Source of the DNA: NCEH01 sp040049195
GTDB lineage: Bacteria; Pseudomonadota; Alphaproteobacteria; Rhizobiales; Xanthobacteraceae
NCBI RefSeq assembly: GCF_040049195.1
Contig: NZ_JBDZDL010000001.1
Strand: one strand, 5' to 3'
Length of the DNA: 64,000 bases
A program made the position numbers and the translations under genes. The notes under the pieces were generated by a model that was not told the DNA's origin, searched no databases, and saw only the letters and a program-made list of their open reading frames with translations. Shown piece after piece: positions 1 through 8,810 of the stretch (positions within the stretch are counted from its first letter, which is position 1; the number at the start of each line of letters is the position of its first letter).

Positions 1-1
1 C

Positions 2-175
2 CAGCCTTCCGAAAATGTGCTGATGCAGCTCTCGGTCGAGAATTTGCTGAACGAGCAATACACCCAGTTCGAAAACTTCCTGCCGAGCGCCGGCCTCACG
101 GTGAAGGGCGGCCTGACGATCCGCTTCGGCGGCGGGGCGGTTGCGGCGAATACCCCTGCGAGGATCGTGAAATGA
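2..175 (+). CDS. TonB-dependent receptor, C-terminal fragment (probably haem receptor)
   Basis: Only the last 57 codons lie in the window, and the 5' part is off the left edge. The frame reads ..SVENLLNEQYTQF.. and ends in strands like TVKGGLTIRF, the usual last beta-strands of TonB-dependent outer-membrane receptors. The next gene is a haem oxygenase, so a haem or haemoprotein receptor is the most likely identity. This is inference from context and from the TVKGxLTIRF pattern common in haem receptors. The plug and TonB box cannot be seen. The sequence continues about nine residues past the usual terminal aromatic strand. Confidence 0.7.
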   Translation, partial: QPSENVLMQLSVENLLNEQYTQFENFLPSAGLTVKGGLTIRFGGGAVAANTPARIVK

Positions 176-248
176 TCGCCTTTTCCCGTTTGCCCGCGCA
201 AGCAGCCGTGCGCGGCTTGAACCAGCGTAAGGTCACGGAGTGCGGACG

Positions 249-833
249 ATGAGCGTCGACGGGGATGTGTTGGCGCCCAGCCGGATCTTGCGGTTTCGCG
301 CGGCCTCCAGCGCCTTACACCAGCGCGTGGACGACAGCGTGATGCAGGCGGCGCCCTTTGCCAGCCGGGAGAATTACGCCCGCTTCCTGCGGTTCCAATA
401 TCGCCTGCACCTGCGGGTCGCGCCGCTCTATGCAGCGGCGGAGCTCCAGGCGCTGCTGCCGGACCTCGCCAGCCGCGCGCGGCTGTCGCGCGTGGAGAAC
501 GACCTTCTCGACCTCGGGCTCGTCCGGCCCGAGGTCGCGGAGTCGGCGCCCATGCTGCCGCTGCCGGAAGCGCTGGGTTGGCTCTATGTGGTGGAGGGCT
601 CCAACATGGGGGCGGCCTTTCTGCTGAAGGCGGCCATCAAGCTCGATCTCTCGGAAGACTTCGGCGCCCGCCATCTCGCCGCCCATCCCGAAGGGCGCGG
701 CCTGCACTGGCGGCGCTTCACCGAAGCGCTCGACGCGATCCCGTTGACGACGGAAGAGGATCGCCGTGCCGAAGCCGCCACCGTCAGCGCATTCTCCCAT
801 GTGCTCGATCTGGTGCGCGAGGAACTCGCCTGA
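249..833 (+). CDS. Biliverdin-producing haem oxygenase
   Basis: A haem oxygenase of about 194 residues that would cleave haem to biliverdin, CO and iron in the cytoplasm. The proximal histidine is probably H24 in SSALHQRVDD. The later segment LGWLYVVEGSNMGAAF matches the helix that packs over haem in the HemO/BphO group (YVxEGSxxG). ATG 249 is chosen because GGAG lies 8 bases upstream. GTG at 240 in the same frame is an alternative adding three residues. It follows the receptor fragment by about 70 bases and is probably co-expressed for iron acquisition from haem. A role in supplying bilin to a bacteriophytochrome is possible but no phytochrome is visible here. Confidence 0.85.
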   Translation: MSVDGDVLAPSRILRFRAASSALHQRVDDSVMQAAPFASRENYARFLRFQYRLHLRVAPLYAAAELQALLPDLASRARLSRVENDLLDLGLVRPEVAESAPMLPLPEALGWLYVVEGSNMGAAFLLKAAIKLDLSEDFGARHLAAHPEGRGLHWRRFTEALDAIPLTTEEDRRAEAATVSAFSHVLDLVREELA

Positions 834-896
834 GCGCGACGGGGCGGCGGGTCTAGGAGCCGACGCCCCACGAGGTGTGTGCATCGAAGGCGCGCC

Positions 897-1682
897 TCAC
901 GGGCGCACGATCGGCTCGCTACGCGCGGCATCGCACCGCCGCCAGGGCAGGACGAACGGCTCGCCGTCGCGCGTGCCGGTCTCCACCGTGACGCCATAGG
1001 CGCGGGCCACCAACTCGGGCGTCAGCACCTGCGCGGGCGGACCGGCGGCCAGCAGGGCTCCTTCCTTCATCAGGGCCAGCCGGTCGCAGAAGCGGGCGGC
1101 GAGGGTCAGGTCGTGCAGCACCACCACGACCGTTGTGCCGGTGCGGGCAAGCGTGCGCACCAGCTCCATGGTCTGGAGCTGGTGGTAGGGGTCCAGCGCG
1201 GCGACCGGCTCGTCCGCCAGCAGCACCGGCGCTTCGACCGCGAGCGCGCGCGCGAGCAGCACGCGCGCACGCTCGCCGCCGGAGAGGGAGCCTGCCGTCC
1301 GCTCCCGCAGATGCATCACGTCCGCCGCCTCCATGGCGCGCATGGTCGCGGCATCCACCTCCGCCGCGCCATGTGGCAGGCGGCCCAGCGCCACCACCTG
1401 ATCCACCCGCAGCGGCCAATGGATTCGCCCGCCCTGCGCGAGATAGGCGAGGGTGCGCCCGCCGGCGCGCCGGCCGATCTCGACCAAGGTGCGCCCGCCA
1501 TAGGTCACGCGGCCCGCAGCGAGGGGTTCGAGCCCACACAGCGCGCGCAGCAGAGAGGTTTTGCCGGCGCCGTTGGGGCCGATGAGCCCGAGCAGCTCTC
1601 CCGGTTGGGCCTTGAGCGAAAGATCACGCACCACGCGGGCCGTGCCGCGTGCGACGCTGACCTGGAGCGCTTCGAGGATCAT
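897..1682 (-). CDS. btuD: Vitamin B12 ABC transporter, ATP-binding subunit BtuD
   Basis: ATPase subunit (261 residues) of an iron-siderophore/B12-type importer. Walker A is GPNGAGKT at 35-42, the signature LSGGE at 133-137, Walker B VLLADEP at 153-159 and the switch histidine H190. The start codon overlaps the stop of the permease gene by four bases (ATGA), so the two are translationally coupled. By sequence alone it could serve haem or siderophores. The cobalamin riboswitch and BtuB-like receptor at the head of the operon make B12 (or another corrinoid) the supported substrate. Confidence 0.87.
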   Translation of the reverse strand: MILEALQVSVARGTARVVRDLSLKAQPGELLGLIGPNGAGKTSLLRALCGLEPLAAGRVTYGGRTLVEIGRRAGGRTLAYLAQGGRIHWPLRVDQVVALGRLPHGAAEVDAATMRAMEAADVMHLRERTAGSLSGGERARVLLARALAVEAPVLLADEPVAALDPYHQLQTMELVRTLARTGTTVVVVLHDLTLAARFCDRLALMKEGALLAAGPPAQVLTPELVARAYGVTVETGTRDGEPFVLPWRRCDAARSEPIVRP

Positions 1683-2686
1683 TCGCCCTCCACCTTCAGA
1701 CGCCGCAGCATGGCGAGGAAGAACGGCGCCCCGATGATCGCCGTGACGACGCCCAGCTTCAGCTCCGGCCGGGTCGGGATGAGCCGAACGGCGATATCGG
1801 CACCGAGAGTCAGCGCCGCGCCGGCAAGGCCACTCAGCAGCAGGAGCCGGCCGGGCCGGTTTCCCGCCAACGGCCGCATCAGATGGGGCACCACCAGCCC
1901 GACGAAGCCGATGGCGCCCGCCACCGCCACGCTCGCGCCCACGGCCGCAGCGGCCCCGCCCACCACCAGCAGCCGCGTGCGGGAGAGGGAAAAGCCGAGG
2001 CTCGCCGCGGTATCCTCGCCGAGCGTCAGCGCATCCATGGCGCGGCCGGTGGAGAGCACGAGGCCCCAGCCGATGATCATGAAGGGCAGGGCCAGCGCCA
2101 CATGGACAAGGCTGCGGTCGGACAGCGAGCCCATGAGCCAGAACACCACTTCGAGCGCCGCATAGGGGCTCGGCGCGAGATTGAGGGCAAGCGCGGTGAG
2201 CGCTCCGGCCAGGCTGTTGAGCGCGACACCGGCAAGGATCAGCGTCGCCGTGCCCACACCCTGCCGCGCGAGCATGAGCAGGAACGCCGTGGCGATGCCG
2301 GCGCCCACGAGCCCGCCGAGCGGAAGCGCAAGGGAGAAGGTCGCGGAAAGGCCGAAATAGAAGGCCACCACCGCCCCCAGCGCCGCTGCGCCGGATACGC
2401 CCACCACGCCGGGGTCCGCCAAGGGATTGCGCATGAGTCCCTGGAGCGCGGCGCCGGTGATGCCGAGGCTGAACCCCACCGCTGCGCCGAGGATGGCGCG
2501 CGGCAGGCGCAATTCCGAAAGAACCAGCGCCGGCAGGCTAGGCCGCCCGGCGATCAGGTCGGCCAGGGCGGCGGAGATGTCGAGCGTCGCATAGCCGATG
2601 GCAGAGGACCCCGCGAACAGCGCAAGGACGAGAAAGGCGAGGGCGGTCACCAGCAGGGCGTGGCCGGGTCCGGCGCGATCCATCAT
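1679..2686 (-). CDS. btuC: Vitamin B12 ABC transporter, permease BtuC
   Basis: FecCD/BtuC-family inner-membrane permease of about 335 residues with roughly ten hydrophobic helices. Family landmarks are LRLPRAILGAAVGFSLGITGAALQ near residue 60 (shown in part as LPRAILGA), NPLADPGVVGVSGAA and IGFVGLVVPHLMRPL. ATG 2686 is chosen because it overlaps the stop of the upstream binding-protein gene by four bases (ATGA). A longer frame to 2773 would put unrelated polar residues before the first helix. It passes B12 from the periplasmic binding protein to the cytoplasm. Confidence 0.87.
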   Translation of the reverse strand: MMDRAGPGHALLVTALAFLVLALFAGSSAIGYATLDISAALADLIAGRPSLPALVLSELRLPRAILGAAVGFSLGITGAALQGLMRNPLADPGVVGVSGAAALGAVVAFYFGLSATFSLALPLGGLVGAGIATAFLLMLARQGVGTATLILAGVALNSLAGALTALALNLAPSPYAALEVVFWLMGSLSDRSLVHVALALPFMIIGWGLVLSTGRAMDALTLGEDTAASLGFSLSRTRLLVVGGAAAAVGASVAVAGAIGFVGLVVPHLMRPLAGNRPGRLLLLSGLAGAALTLGADIAVRLIPTRPELKLGVVTAIIGAPFFLAMLRRLKVEGE

Positions 2687-3594
2687 TTCGCCATGCCGAT
2701 GCGTGCGGCCGACACCCTTTTGGCTGCCAGGCGCTGGGCCGCCTGCGCGAGCTCGGGTCCCGCGCAGGTCCACAGGCGGGTGGGGAGGGACAGCGTGCGC
2801 CCGTCCGCTGTGAACGGCGCGAGGGCTGGATGGTGCAGAAGCTCATCGGCCAGCGAGGGGGGCGCATCCCCGCCGCCGTTGATCACCAGCAGGTCCGGCT
2901 GCGCTTCCACGATTTCTTCCAGATTGAGCTGGCCGAGACGATCCGTGGAGAGCCGCGCCGCAAGGTTCTCATAGCCCGCACGCCCGAGGATCTCGTCCAC
3001 GATGGACCCGCGTCCGGCGGTGAAGCCATTGGGCCGCAGCACGATGGAGGCGGCAGGATGCGCGGGCACGGGCGGCAGGTCGGCGAAGTCTCGCTGCATG
3101 GCGGCGATCATCGCTTCCCCGCGCGCGGGTTCGCCGATCCGCGCGGCGACGGTTCGGATCTCGGCATAAGCCTCTTCGAGGCTGTCCGGCACGCCAAGTT
3201 CCAAGATAGGCAAGCCGAGGTGCTGCAGCATGGCTGTGGTGGTGCGGGTGGTGAATGCGCCGACGATCACGAGATCGGGTGCCAGCGGGACGATCTCCTC
3301 GGCGAGGCCCCGGTTCACCGGGACCGCCCTTGCCAGATCCGCGACATTCGAGCTGCGCGGGTCGCGGGCGAGATAGGTCACCGAGGCGACTTTTCCGGGG
3401 TCCGCGAGACGCAGCACCAGTTCGTCCCCACACAGATTGAGCGAAGCGATGCGGGAAGGCTTCGGCGCGGCGGTGGATGCCGTGGCGCCGAGGAAGGCGG
3501 CGATGCCGCACACGGCAAGGCGCAGGGCCGGTCGTGAACGCAGAACCCATCCCCCTTCCCGGCCCGGGTTGCGGCGGCGTGGCATGGTCTTCAT
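2683..3594 (-). CDS. btuF: Periplasmic corrinoid-binding protein BtuF
   Basis: Periplasmic binding protein of about 303 residues (class III, two lobes). A basic N-terminus followed by a hydrophobic stretch (LRLAVCGIAAFLGATAS) looks like a signal peptide. The mature part opens with PSRIASLNLCGDELVLRL and contains APDLVIVGAF and QPDLLVINGGG, typical of the BtuF/FhuD fold. ATG 3594 is preceded by GAGG five bases upstream and begins 7 bases after the btuB stop. It would hand B12 to BtuC. Homologues bind other iron chelates, so the substrate rests on the riboswitch and BtuB-like context. Confidence 0.83.
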   Translation of the reverse strand: MKTMPRRRNPGREGGWVLRSRPALRLAVCGIAAFLGATASTAAPKPSRIASLNLCGDELVLRLADPGKVASVTYLARDPRSSNVADLARAVPVNRGLAEEIVPLAPDLVIVGAFTTRTTTAMLQHLGLPILELGVPDSLEEAYAEIRTVAARIGEPARGEAMIAAMQRDFADLPPVPAHPAASIVLRPNGFTAGRGSIVDEILGRAGYENLAARLSTDRLGQLNLEEIVEAQPDLLVINGGGDAPPSLADELLHHPALAPFTADGRTLSLPTRLWTCAGPELAQAAQRLAAKRVSAARIGMAK

Positions 3595-3601
3595 CGCCGC
3601 C

Positions 3602-5605
3602 TCAATAAGTGAATTTAAGGCCGCCATACGCTCCGAAGCCGGGAGCAAGGAAGCCGTTGGGGTTCTGATAGGTCTGGTCGAACAGATTGTCGATCCGCCC
3701 GAACAGCGTCGCCTGTCGTGTCAGGGCATAATTCGCCGCGACGTTCACCACCGTATAGCCCGGCTGGTCGATGTAATCGCTGGTGAGGCGCACGATGTCC
3801 CACCAGGCGGAGGCATAGATCAGCGTGGCGGAGAGATTGAGCTGGTCGGTGGGGTTCCAGTCCGCGCTGACGCTCACCTTGTTGTTTGGCCGCCGCAGCG
3901 GGGTGCAGGAGGTGTCGGTCAGCGGTGCGCAGGCGGCACCGAAGGATGTGTCTGGCGGCATGTAGCCGACCGCCTGCGTGTAGGTGTAATCGACGCGGAG
4001 CTTGAGCCGGTCTGTCACCGCAAAGGCAATGAACGTCTCCGCGCCCTGCGTCGTGGCGCTGGAGATGTTGACGTTCTGGTACGTCACCGGGTCGTAGCTG
4101 ATGAGATTGGTGATGTCGTTGTGGAAATAGGTGGCGCCAAACGTCACCCGCCCGCCGAATACCTCTTGCTCGAAACCGGCGTCGTAGCCCGTGCTTTCCT
4201 CCGGCTTCAGCGCCGCATTGCCGTAATAGGGCGCATAGAGCTGGTAGAGGGACGGCGCCTTGAAGCCGGTGCCGTAGCTCGCCTTCAGCGTGGTGCCGGT
4301 CTCGGGAATGAGAATGCCCGGCGCGAGGCGGTAGGTGGAATGGTCGCCGAACGTATCGTCGCTGTCGAAGCGGATATTGGCGGCGCCGAAGAAGCGCTCG
4401 CCCAGCTTGCCCTGGAGCTCGGCATAGACACCTGTGTCGCCGGTGCTGGCGGAAAGATCGGTGTATTGCGTGGACGAGGTCATCGCCTCGTTGCGCCGCT
4501 CCACGCCCACCAGCAGATTCTGCCCGGGGGCGAAGGCGAGGTTCGAGCGCAGGTAATAGGTCTGCCGGTCCCCCTCATATTGGCCGTTCACATCGGCATT
4601 CGGTCCGGTGGTCGGGTTCGAGGTGGTCATCGCGCTGACCCCGAACGTGGTGTTCAGCGCGCCGTCGAGCGCGGTCCACACCCCCTCGCCCTTGGTGAAG
4701 AACATGCTGGCGAGGCTGGTGGAGCGTTCGGCAGCAGGCAGGCCCTCGTACAGCGGCGGGGGATAGACATCCGGCGTGTAGGCGAGCCGGCTGTCGATGT
4801 AGCGGGCGACGAAATTGACCGCGAACGCATCGCTCATCTGGAAATCGAGGCGGGTCGAATAGGTCCAGTTGTCATAGGCATTCGGATTGATCGGATAGCC
4901 GGGCGGTACGATGCCGGGCGGTGTCACTGGGATTTCGGTCGAGGAAAAATGGGTGATGTTGAAGGAATAGCCCACCTTCTCGGTTCCGCCGCTCAGGGCT
5001 GCCGCCTGGTTGAAGGTTCCGAGGGCGCCGCCTTCCACGTAGCCGAACACCTTGGCCGGCCCCTCGCCCTTCTTGGTGGTGATGGAGATCACGCCGCCGA
5101 TCGCGTCCGAGCCGTAGAGGCCGCTCTGGGGGCCGCGCAGCACCTCGATGCGCGCAAGGTCCGTGGCGAGCAATTGACCGAAGTCGAAGGCGCCGGTGGG
5201 GCTGGACGGATTGCCGGCGTCGATGCCGTCCACCATCACCTTCACATGGTTGGAATTGGTGCCCCGGATGAACACCGAGGTCTGCCCGCCGGGGCCTCCG
5301 GTCTGCACCACGTTGAGCCCCGGAAGGGACTGAAGCACTTGCGGAACGGTGCGAAATTGCTGGCGGTCGATATCCTCGGCCGTGACGACGCTCACCGAGG
5401 AGGCGACCTGGTCTGCCGGCGTCGGCATTCCGGTGGCGCTGACCACCACCTCGGGCAGCTCGATGGATTGGGAACCGCCGCCAGCCGGCGCCGCCGATTG
5501 GGCGCTGGCCAGCTCGGAGACGGACGAGAGCAGCAGCGCGGCAAGTATGGATCTGCGGGCGGCGCGCGAGGCGCCGCGAGGGAGAAGAACAGGGACGGAA
5601 GGCAT
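3602..5605 (-). CDS. btuB: TonB-dependent vitamin B12 outer-membrane receptor BtuB
   Basis: Outer-membrane receptor of 667 residues with a signal peptide (ending near SELASAQS). It has a TonB-box-like region (IELPEVVVSAT, about residues 49-59), a plug domain (VPQVLQSLPGLNVVQTGG; FIRGTNSNHVKVMVDGI) and a C-terminal barrel ending in FGAYGGLKFTY with the expected terminal aromatic. Length and the RGTNSNHV plug motif agree with the BtuB subfamily. It is the first gene behind the cobalamin riboswitch and is followed at once by btuF, btuC and btuD. GAGG lies upstream of the ATG. Corrinoid import is therefore strongly supported. Confidence 0.9.
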   Translation of the reverse strand: MPSVPVLLPRGASRAARRSILAALLLSSVSELASAQSAAPAGGGSQSIELPEVVVSATGMPTPADQVASSVSVVTAEDIDRQQFRTVPQVLQSLPGLNVVQTGGPGGQTSVFIRGTNSNHVKVMVDGIDAGNPSSPTGAFDFGQLLATDLARIEVLRGPQSGLYGSDAIGGVISITTKKGEGPAKVFGYVEGGALGTFNQAAALSGGTEKVGYSFNITHFSSTEIPVTPPGIVPPGYPINPNAYDNWTYSTRLDFQMSDAFAVNFVARYIDSRLAYTPDVYPPPLYEGLPAAERSTSLASMFFTKGEGVWTALDGALNTTFGVSAMTTSNPTTGPNADVNGQYEGDRQTYYLRSNLAFAPGQNLLVGVERRNEAMTSSTQYTDLSASTGDTGVYAELQGKLGERFFGAANIRFDSDDTFGDHSTYRLAPGILIPETGTTLKASYGTGFKAPSLYQLYAPYYGNAALKPEESTGYDAGFEQEVFGGRVTFGATYFHNDITNLISYDPVTYQNVNISSATTQGAETFIAFAVTDRLKLRVDYTYTQAVGYMPPDTSFGAACAPLTDTSCTPLRRPNNKVSVSADWNPTDQLNLSATLIYASAWWDIVRLTSDYIDQPGYTVVNVAANYALTRQATLFGRIDNLFDQTYQNPNGFLAPGFGAYGGLKFTY

Positions 5606-5717
5606 CGGGGCCTCAGCGGGACGAGTGGTCCGTCACCGCGAACGAGGCCTCCGTGCGGCTGAAAAGCCGCCTGGAAAAACCACCATCAGGACACCCCGCC
5701 CAATGTGCTCGCGCGTG

Positions 5718-5925
5718 ACCACGGCTGACGGCAGGTCTCCTGGCTCGCGGGTCAGCGTCCATCTCGTCGCCTTCCCAGGCCTGACGGCCCAGTGGCTGAT
5801 GACGAAGGACTCGCCGCTTACAGTTGCGGGGGCAGCCGCGGCTTCGCCCAGCCCCTGTTTCCAGGCGCCGACTCACCGCGTTCCCTTTTGATCCCCTAGG
5901 GGAACCGTCGCCATCACGGTAGACG
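5718..5925 (-). promoter_or_regulatory. Cobalamin (AdoCbl) riboswitch
   Basis: Read on the minus strand from about 5925 to 5718, the leader carries the hallmark cobalamin-riboswitch elements in order. These are GCTGCCCCCGCAACTGTAAG (about 5820-5839), GCCACTGG, GGGAAGG, GACGCTGACCCGCG, and the B12 box AGCCAGGAGACCTGCC (5731-5746). It ends about 110 bases before the btuB start. High B12 is expected to reduce expression of the whole btuBFCD operon. The outer boundaries are approximate. No clear U-tailed terminator was found between it and btuB, so control may act on translation. Confidence 0.95.
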
Positions 5926-6147
5926 CACCGCGGGCGAACCGTCAAGCAGGCCAAACGCGCATGACGGCCCGCCGATCATGCCGCCGCAAAAGGTATTTGC
6001 TGCGGTCTTTCGCTGCCCTGCGTGGGCGCGAACGGCAGGCCTTTTCGAAAGAGTTGCGGGCCGCGACAGGTTACGTCTCCCCCCAAGTGACGACAGCACG
6101 AGCACATCCCTCGGCCGTCAAGACGACCCGTCTCACGGAGACATGGA
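5926..6147. other. Divergent intergenic region between btu operon and peroxidase gene
   Basis: Together with the riboswitch and its btuB-proximal leader (5606-5717) this forms a 540-base stretch without a gene. It should hold the promoters of the btu transcript (minus) and of the peroxidase gene (plus). I found no promoter close to consensus. The leader side has a small hairpin, GCGGC-loop-GCCGC, near 5651-5666. Confidence 0.5.
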
Positions 6148-7215
6148 ATGACCGACCCCTCTGGATTGCCGCCCAAGCGCGCGCTTGCATCATTCGCGCT
6201 TATTGGCGCCGTCATGGCGGCCGGCGCGGGCGCGTTTGCTTATACTGCAGGCTGGCTTTCGCCGGATCGGCTGACCCCCGGCAAGATCGTGGCGGCGCTC
6301 GCGCCCCCCTCGGGGCCGGCGCTTGGGCACCGGCGCAATCATGCCAAGGGCATCTGCTTCACCGGCCTATTCGAATCGAACGGGAACGGCGCGGAGCTTT
6401 CGCGCGCGCAAGCCTTCGCGCCCGGCCAATATCCGGTGCTCGGCCGGTTCAATCTCGGCACACCGGACCCCAATGCCCCGGACGCCACCGTACGGGTGCG
6501 CGGCCTGGGACTCCAGATCACCACGCCGGGCGGGCAGGTCTGGCGCAGCGCCACGATCGATCTGCCATTCTTTCCCGTGGCCACGCCCGAGGCGTTCTAT
6601 GCGCTTCTGAGCGCATCCCACGACAAGAACCCACAGGCGATGAAGGACTTCGGCGCCGCCCATCCGGAGTTTGCTGCGTTCGGGGCATGGGCCGGCAGCG
6701 CGCCCTGGACCGCCAGTTATGCGGAGGAGCGCTACAACAGCCTCAACAGCTTTGTCTTCAAGAGCAAATCCGGCCTGGATCAGGTCGTGCGCTGGTCGTT
6801 CGTGCCGCAAGCGCGCGTGGTGCCGGTGACCAAGGATGAACTCGCAAAACTCGGCCCGGATCATCTCGAGCAGGACATCGTCGCGCGGGTGGGCCAGGCG
6901 CCGCAGCGCTGGACCTTGGAGGTGACCCTGGCCAATCCGGGCGATCCCACCTCGGATCCCAGCAAGGCGTGGCCGCCGGGGCGGCGGACCGTGGCGGTCG
7001 GAACGCTCGTGGTTCAACACATCGAGGCCGAGCGCGACGGCCCGTGTCGCGACATCAATTTCGACCCGACGATCCTGCCGGATGGCATCACCGTTTCCGA
7101 CGATCCCTTTCCGGCCGCACGCTCATCGGCTTACGCGAAATCTTACGATCTGCGGACTTCGGAAGCTAAATATTATCCCCATGAGATGAATACCGCGACC
7201 GGAGCCCGGCCATGA
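6148..7215 (+). CDS. Catalase-family (catalase-related) peroxidase
   Basis: A 355-residue haem peroxidase of the small catalase-related group (SrpA-like). It has an N-terminal membrane anchor or signal (ALASFALIGAVMAAGAGAFAY), GHRRNHAKGICFTGLFESNG carrying the distal-side His region (near residues 60-66), and GRFNLGTPDPNAPDATVRVRG, the shortened catalase core. It would be exported or anchored and destroy peroxides. GGAG lies 7 bases before ATG 6148. Its stop overlaps the start of a cytochrome b561 gene (ATGA), a pairing that suggests the cytochrome supplies electrons. Much shorter than true catalases, so peroxidase rather than catalase activity is expected. Confidence 0.85.
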   Translation: MTDPSGLPPKRALASFALIGAVMAAGAGAFAYTAGWLSPDRLTPGKIVAALAPPSGPALGHRRNHAKGICFTGLFESNGNGAELSRAQAFAPGQYPVLGRFNLGTPDPNAPDATVRVRGLGLQITTPGGQVWRSATIDLPFFPVATPEAFYALLSASHDKNPQAMKDFGAAHPEFAAFGAWAGSAPWTASYAEERYNSLNSFVFKSKSGLDQVVRWSFVPQARVVPVTKDELAKLGPDHLEQDIVARVGQAPQRWTLEVTLANPGDPTSDPSKAWPPGRRTVAVGTLVVQHIEAERDGPCRDINFDPTILPDGITVSDDPFPAARSSAYAKSYDLRTSEAKYYPHEMNTATGARP

Positions 7216-7775
7216 CGAGAGATCATTCGCGTTTCAATTTCGTCCAGCGGTTGTTTCACTGGATCATGGCCGTGTGCATTCTGGCGATGCTGTTCATCGG
7301 CGTGGGCATGGTATCGACCGTCATGCCGAAATACGTGCCGCTTCTCGCAACGCACAAGACCCTGGGTATCGCGATTCTTGCGCTGGCGCTGATCCGGCTC
7401 GCGGTGCGCCTGCGCTACGGCGCGCCGCCCTTGCCGGAAGATCTGCCGGCGCCGATGCGGCTCGGGGCGCACCTTTCACATTACGCGCTTTACGGTCTCA
7501 TGATCGCCATGCCGCTGGTCGGCTGGGCCATGATGTCCGCAGGTGGGTATCCGGTGGTGCTTTACGGGGGGATCCATCTGCCGCCTCTGCTTGCGCAGAG
7601 CGATGCCCTCCATGCCTTGCTCTGGAATGCGCACTTCTATCTCGCATTCGCCTTCTTCGCGCTGGTTCTGCTCCATATCGCGGCGGCGCTTTTTCACGGA
7701 TTGATCCGGCGTGACGGTGTCATCGAAAGCATGGCGCCGCTCCCCGTCCATGACGAGCCCGCAGCTCCCAAGTGA
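7212..7775 (+). CDS. Cytochrome b561-family membrane protein
   Basis: A 187-residue di-haem b-type cytochrome with four predicted membrane helices (FHWIMAVCILAMLFIGVGM, LGIAILALALIRLAVRL, LSHYALYGLMIAMPLVGWA, YLAFAFFALVLLHIAAALFH). Candidate haem-ligand histidines sit in FHW, ATHKTLG, LSHYALY and LLHIAAALFHG. It probably passes electrons from quinol to the peroxidase encoded just upstream, with which it overlaps by four bases. A second gene of this family lies at 14.9-15.5 kb. Confidence 0.87.
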   Translation: MTRDHSRFNFVQRLFHWIMAVCILAMLFIGVGMVSTVMPKYVPLLATHKTLGIAILALALIRLAVRLRYGAPPLPEDLPAPMRLGAHLSHYALYGLMIAMPLVGWAMMSAGGYPVVLYGGIHLPPLLAQSDALHALLWNAHFYLAFAFFALVLLHIAAALFHGLIRRDGVIESMAPLPVHDEPAAPK

Positions 7776-7839
7776 TGGACCGCGCGATCTGTCCCAGGCA
7801 GCGCGCGCAGCCCTAAGCTCGATCCCGCTCCTGTGCGGA

Positions 7840-8760
7840 TCAGGCCTGCGCGCGGCGGTTCTCGTAAAGCTTCAGCGCGACGCCCACCGCCTCCAGCAAC
7901 GGTGTGGGTATGCCAAACGCGCGGGCGCGCGCGGCGAGGTCGCCGATGATTTGATCGGCTTCCACCGGATTGCCCTGGCTGAGATCGCGATACAGGGACG
8001 AGGTCATAGGAGAACCGTCCGTCGTCAGCTGCGCCTGTGCCCAGGCGAGAAAGGCCGGTCGCGGGTCGAAACCCGCCGCCTGCGCGATGGCGGTGCTTTC
8101 GGCGACGATGGCGAGGGCGATGGTCTTGCCACCGGCAGCCGCAACCTCGCCGATGCTGCCGCGCAGCAGGCAGGTGGTGGCGCCGAGGCTCGCGAGGAAC
8201 ACCCACTTCTCCCACATGTCGAGCAGGATGTGATCCGAGAGGTGTGCGTCGAAGCCGGCGCCCTGCATCACGGCATCGAGGGCTTCAATGCGCGCCGAGC
8301 GCGTGCCGTCGGTTTCGCCATAGGTCAGTTCCTGCAGCGGGCTCATCTGCACGATGCGGCCTTCGTCGTCGATGCGGCCCATGATCTTGCAGACCCCGCC
8401 GAGGAGCCGTTCCGCCCCGAAGCGCGTGGCCAGCAGATCCATGTGCTTCATCCCGTTGAGCACCGGCAGGATCATGGTGTCCGGGCCGATGGCGGGGGCA
8501 ACGTCGGCGAGCGCGGCTTCCAGGGCGAACGCCTTCACCGAGACCAGAACGAGATCGTAGGGCCCGGTGATCTCGTCGGCGGTCACGATGCCGGGGTGAA
8601 GCGTCACGTCGCCGAGGGGGCTGAGGATCTCAAGCCCGCGTGCCCGCAAGCGGGCCGCGCGGTTGGGGCGGACAAGGAAGGTCACGTCGCGCGCCGCCTG
8701 AGAGAGGCGACCGCCGAAATAGCCGCCGGTGGAACCGGCACCGACCACGAGAATACGCAT
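7840..8760 (-). CDS. 2-dehydropantoate 2-reductase family protein (ApbA/PanE)
   Basis: A 306-residue NADPH-dependent ketopantoate reductase relative. The Rossmann motif GAGSTGGYFGG starts at residue 7. The C-terminal helical domain has the conserved lysine segment DMWEKWVFLASLGA and the late NPVEADQIIGDL motif. Ketopantoate reduction for pantothenate synthesis is the known role of the family. Many genomes carry several paralogues acting on other 2-oxoacids and no other pan gene is nearby, so the substrate is uncertain. GGAG lies 6 bases before the ATG. Confidence 0.85.
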   Translation of the reverse strand: MRILVVGAGSTGGYFGGRLSQAARDVTFLVRPNRAARLRARGLEILSPLGDVTLHPGIVTADEITGPYDLVLVSVKAFALEAALADVAPAIGPDTMILPVLNGMKHMDLLATRFGAERLLGGVCKIMGRIDDEGRIVQMSPLQELTYGETDGTRSARIEALDAVMQGAGFDAHLSDHILLDMWEKWVFLASLGATTCLLRGSIGEVAAAGGKTIALAIVAESTAIAQAAGFDPRPAFLAWAQAQLTTDGSPMTSSLYRDLSQGNPVEADQIIGDLAARARAFGIPTPLLEAVGVALKLYENRRAQA

Positions 8761-8810
8761 CGTTTGCTCCGATAAACCGATCCGAGTCGGCGGGTGGGTG
8801 GAAGACCGCT

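Noticed and set aside
879..2165. Long plus-strand reading frame over btuD/btuC
   Set aside because: It mirrors the GC-rich coding strand; composition is His/Gln/Arg-rich with no family pattern, while both ABC genes on the other strand are complete.
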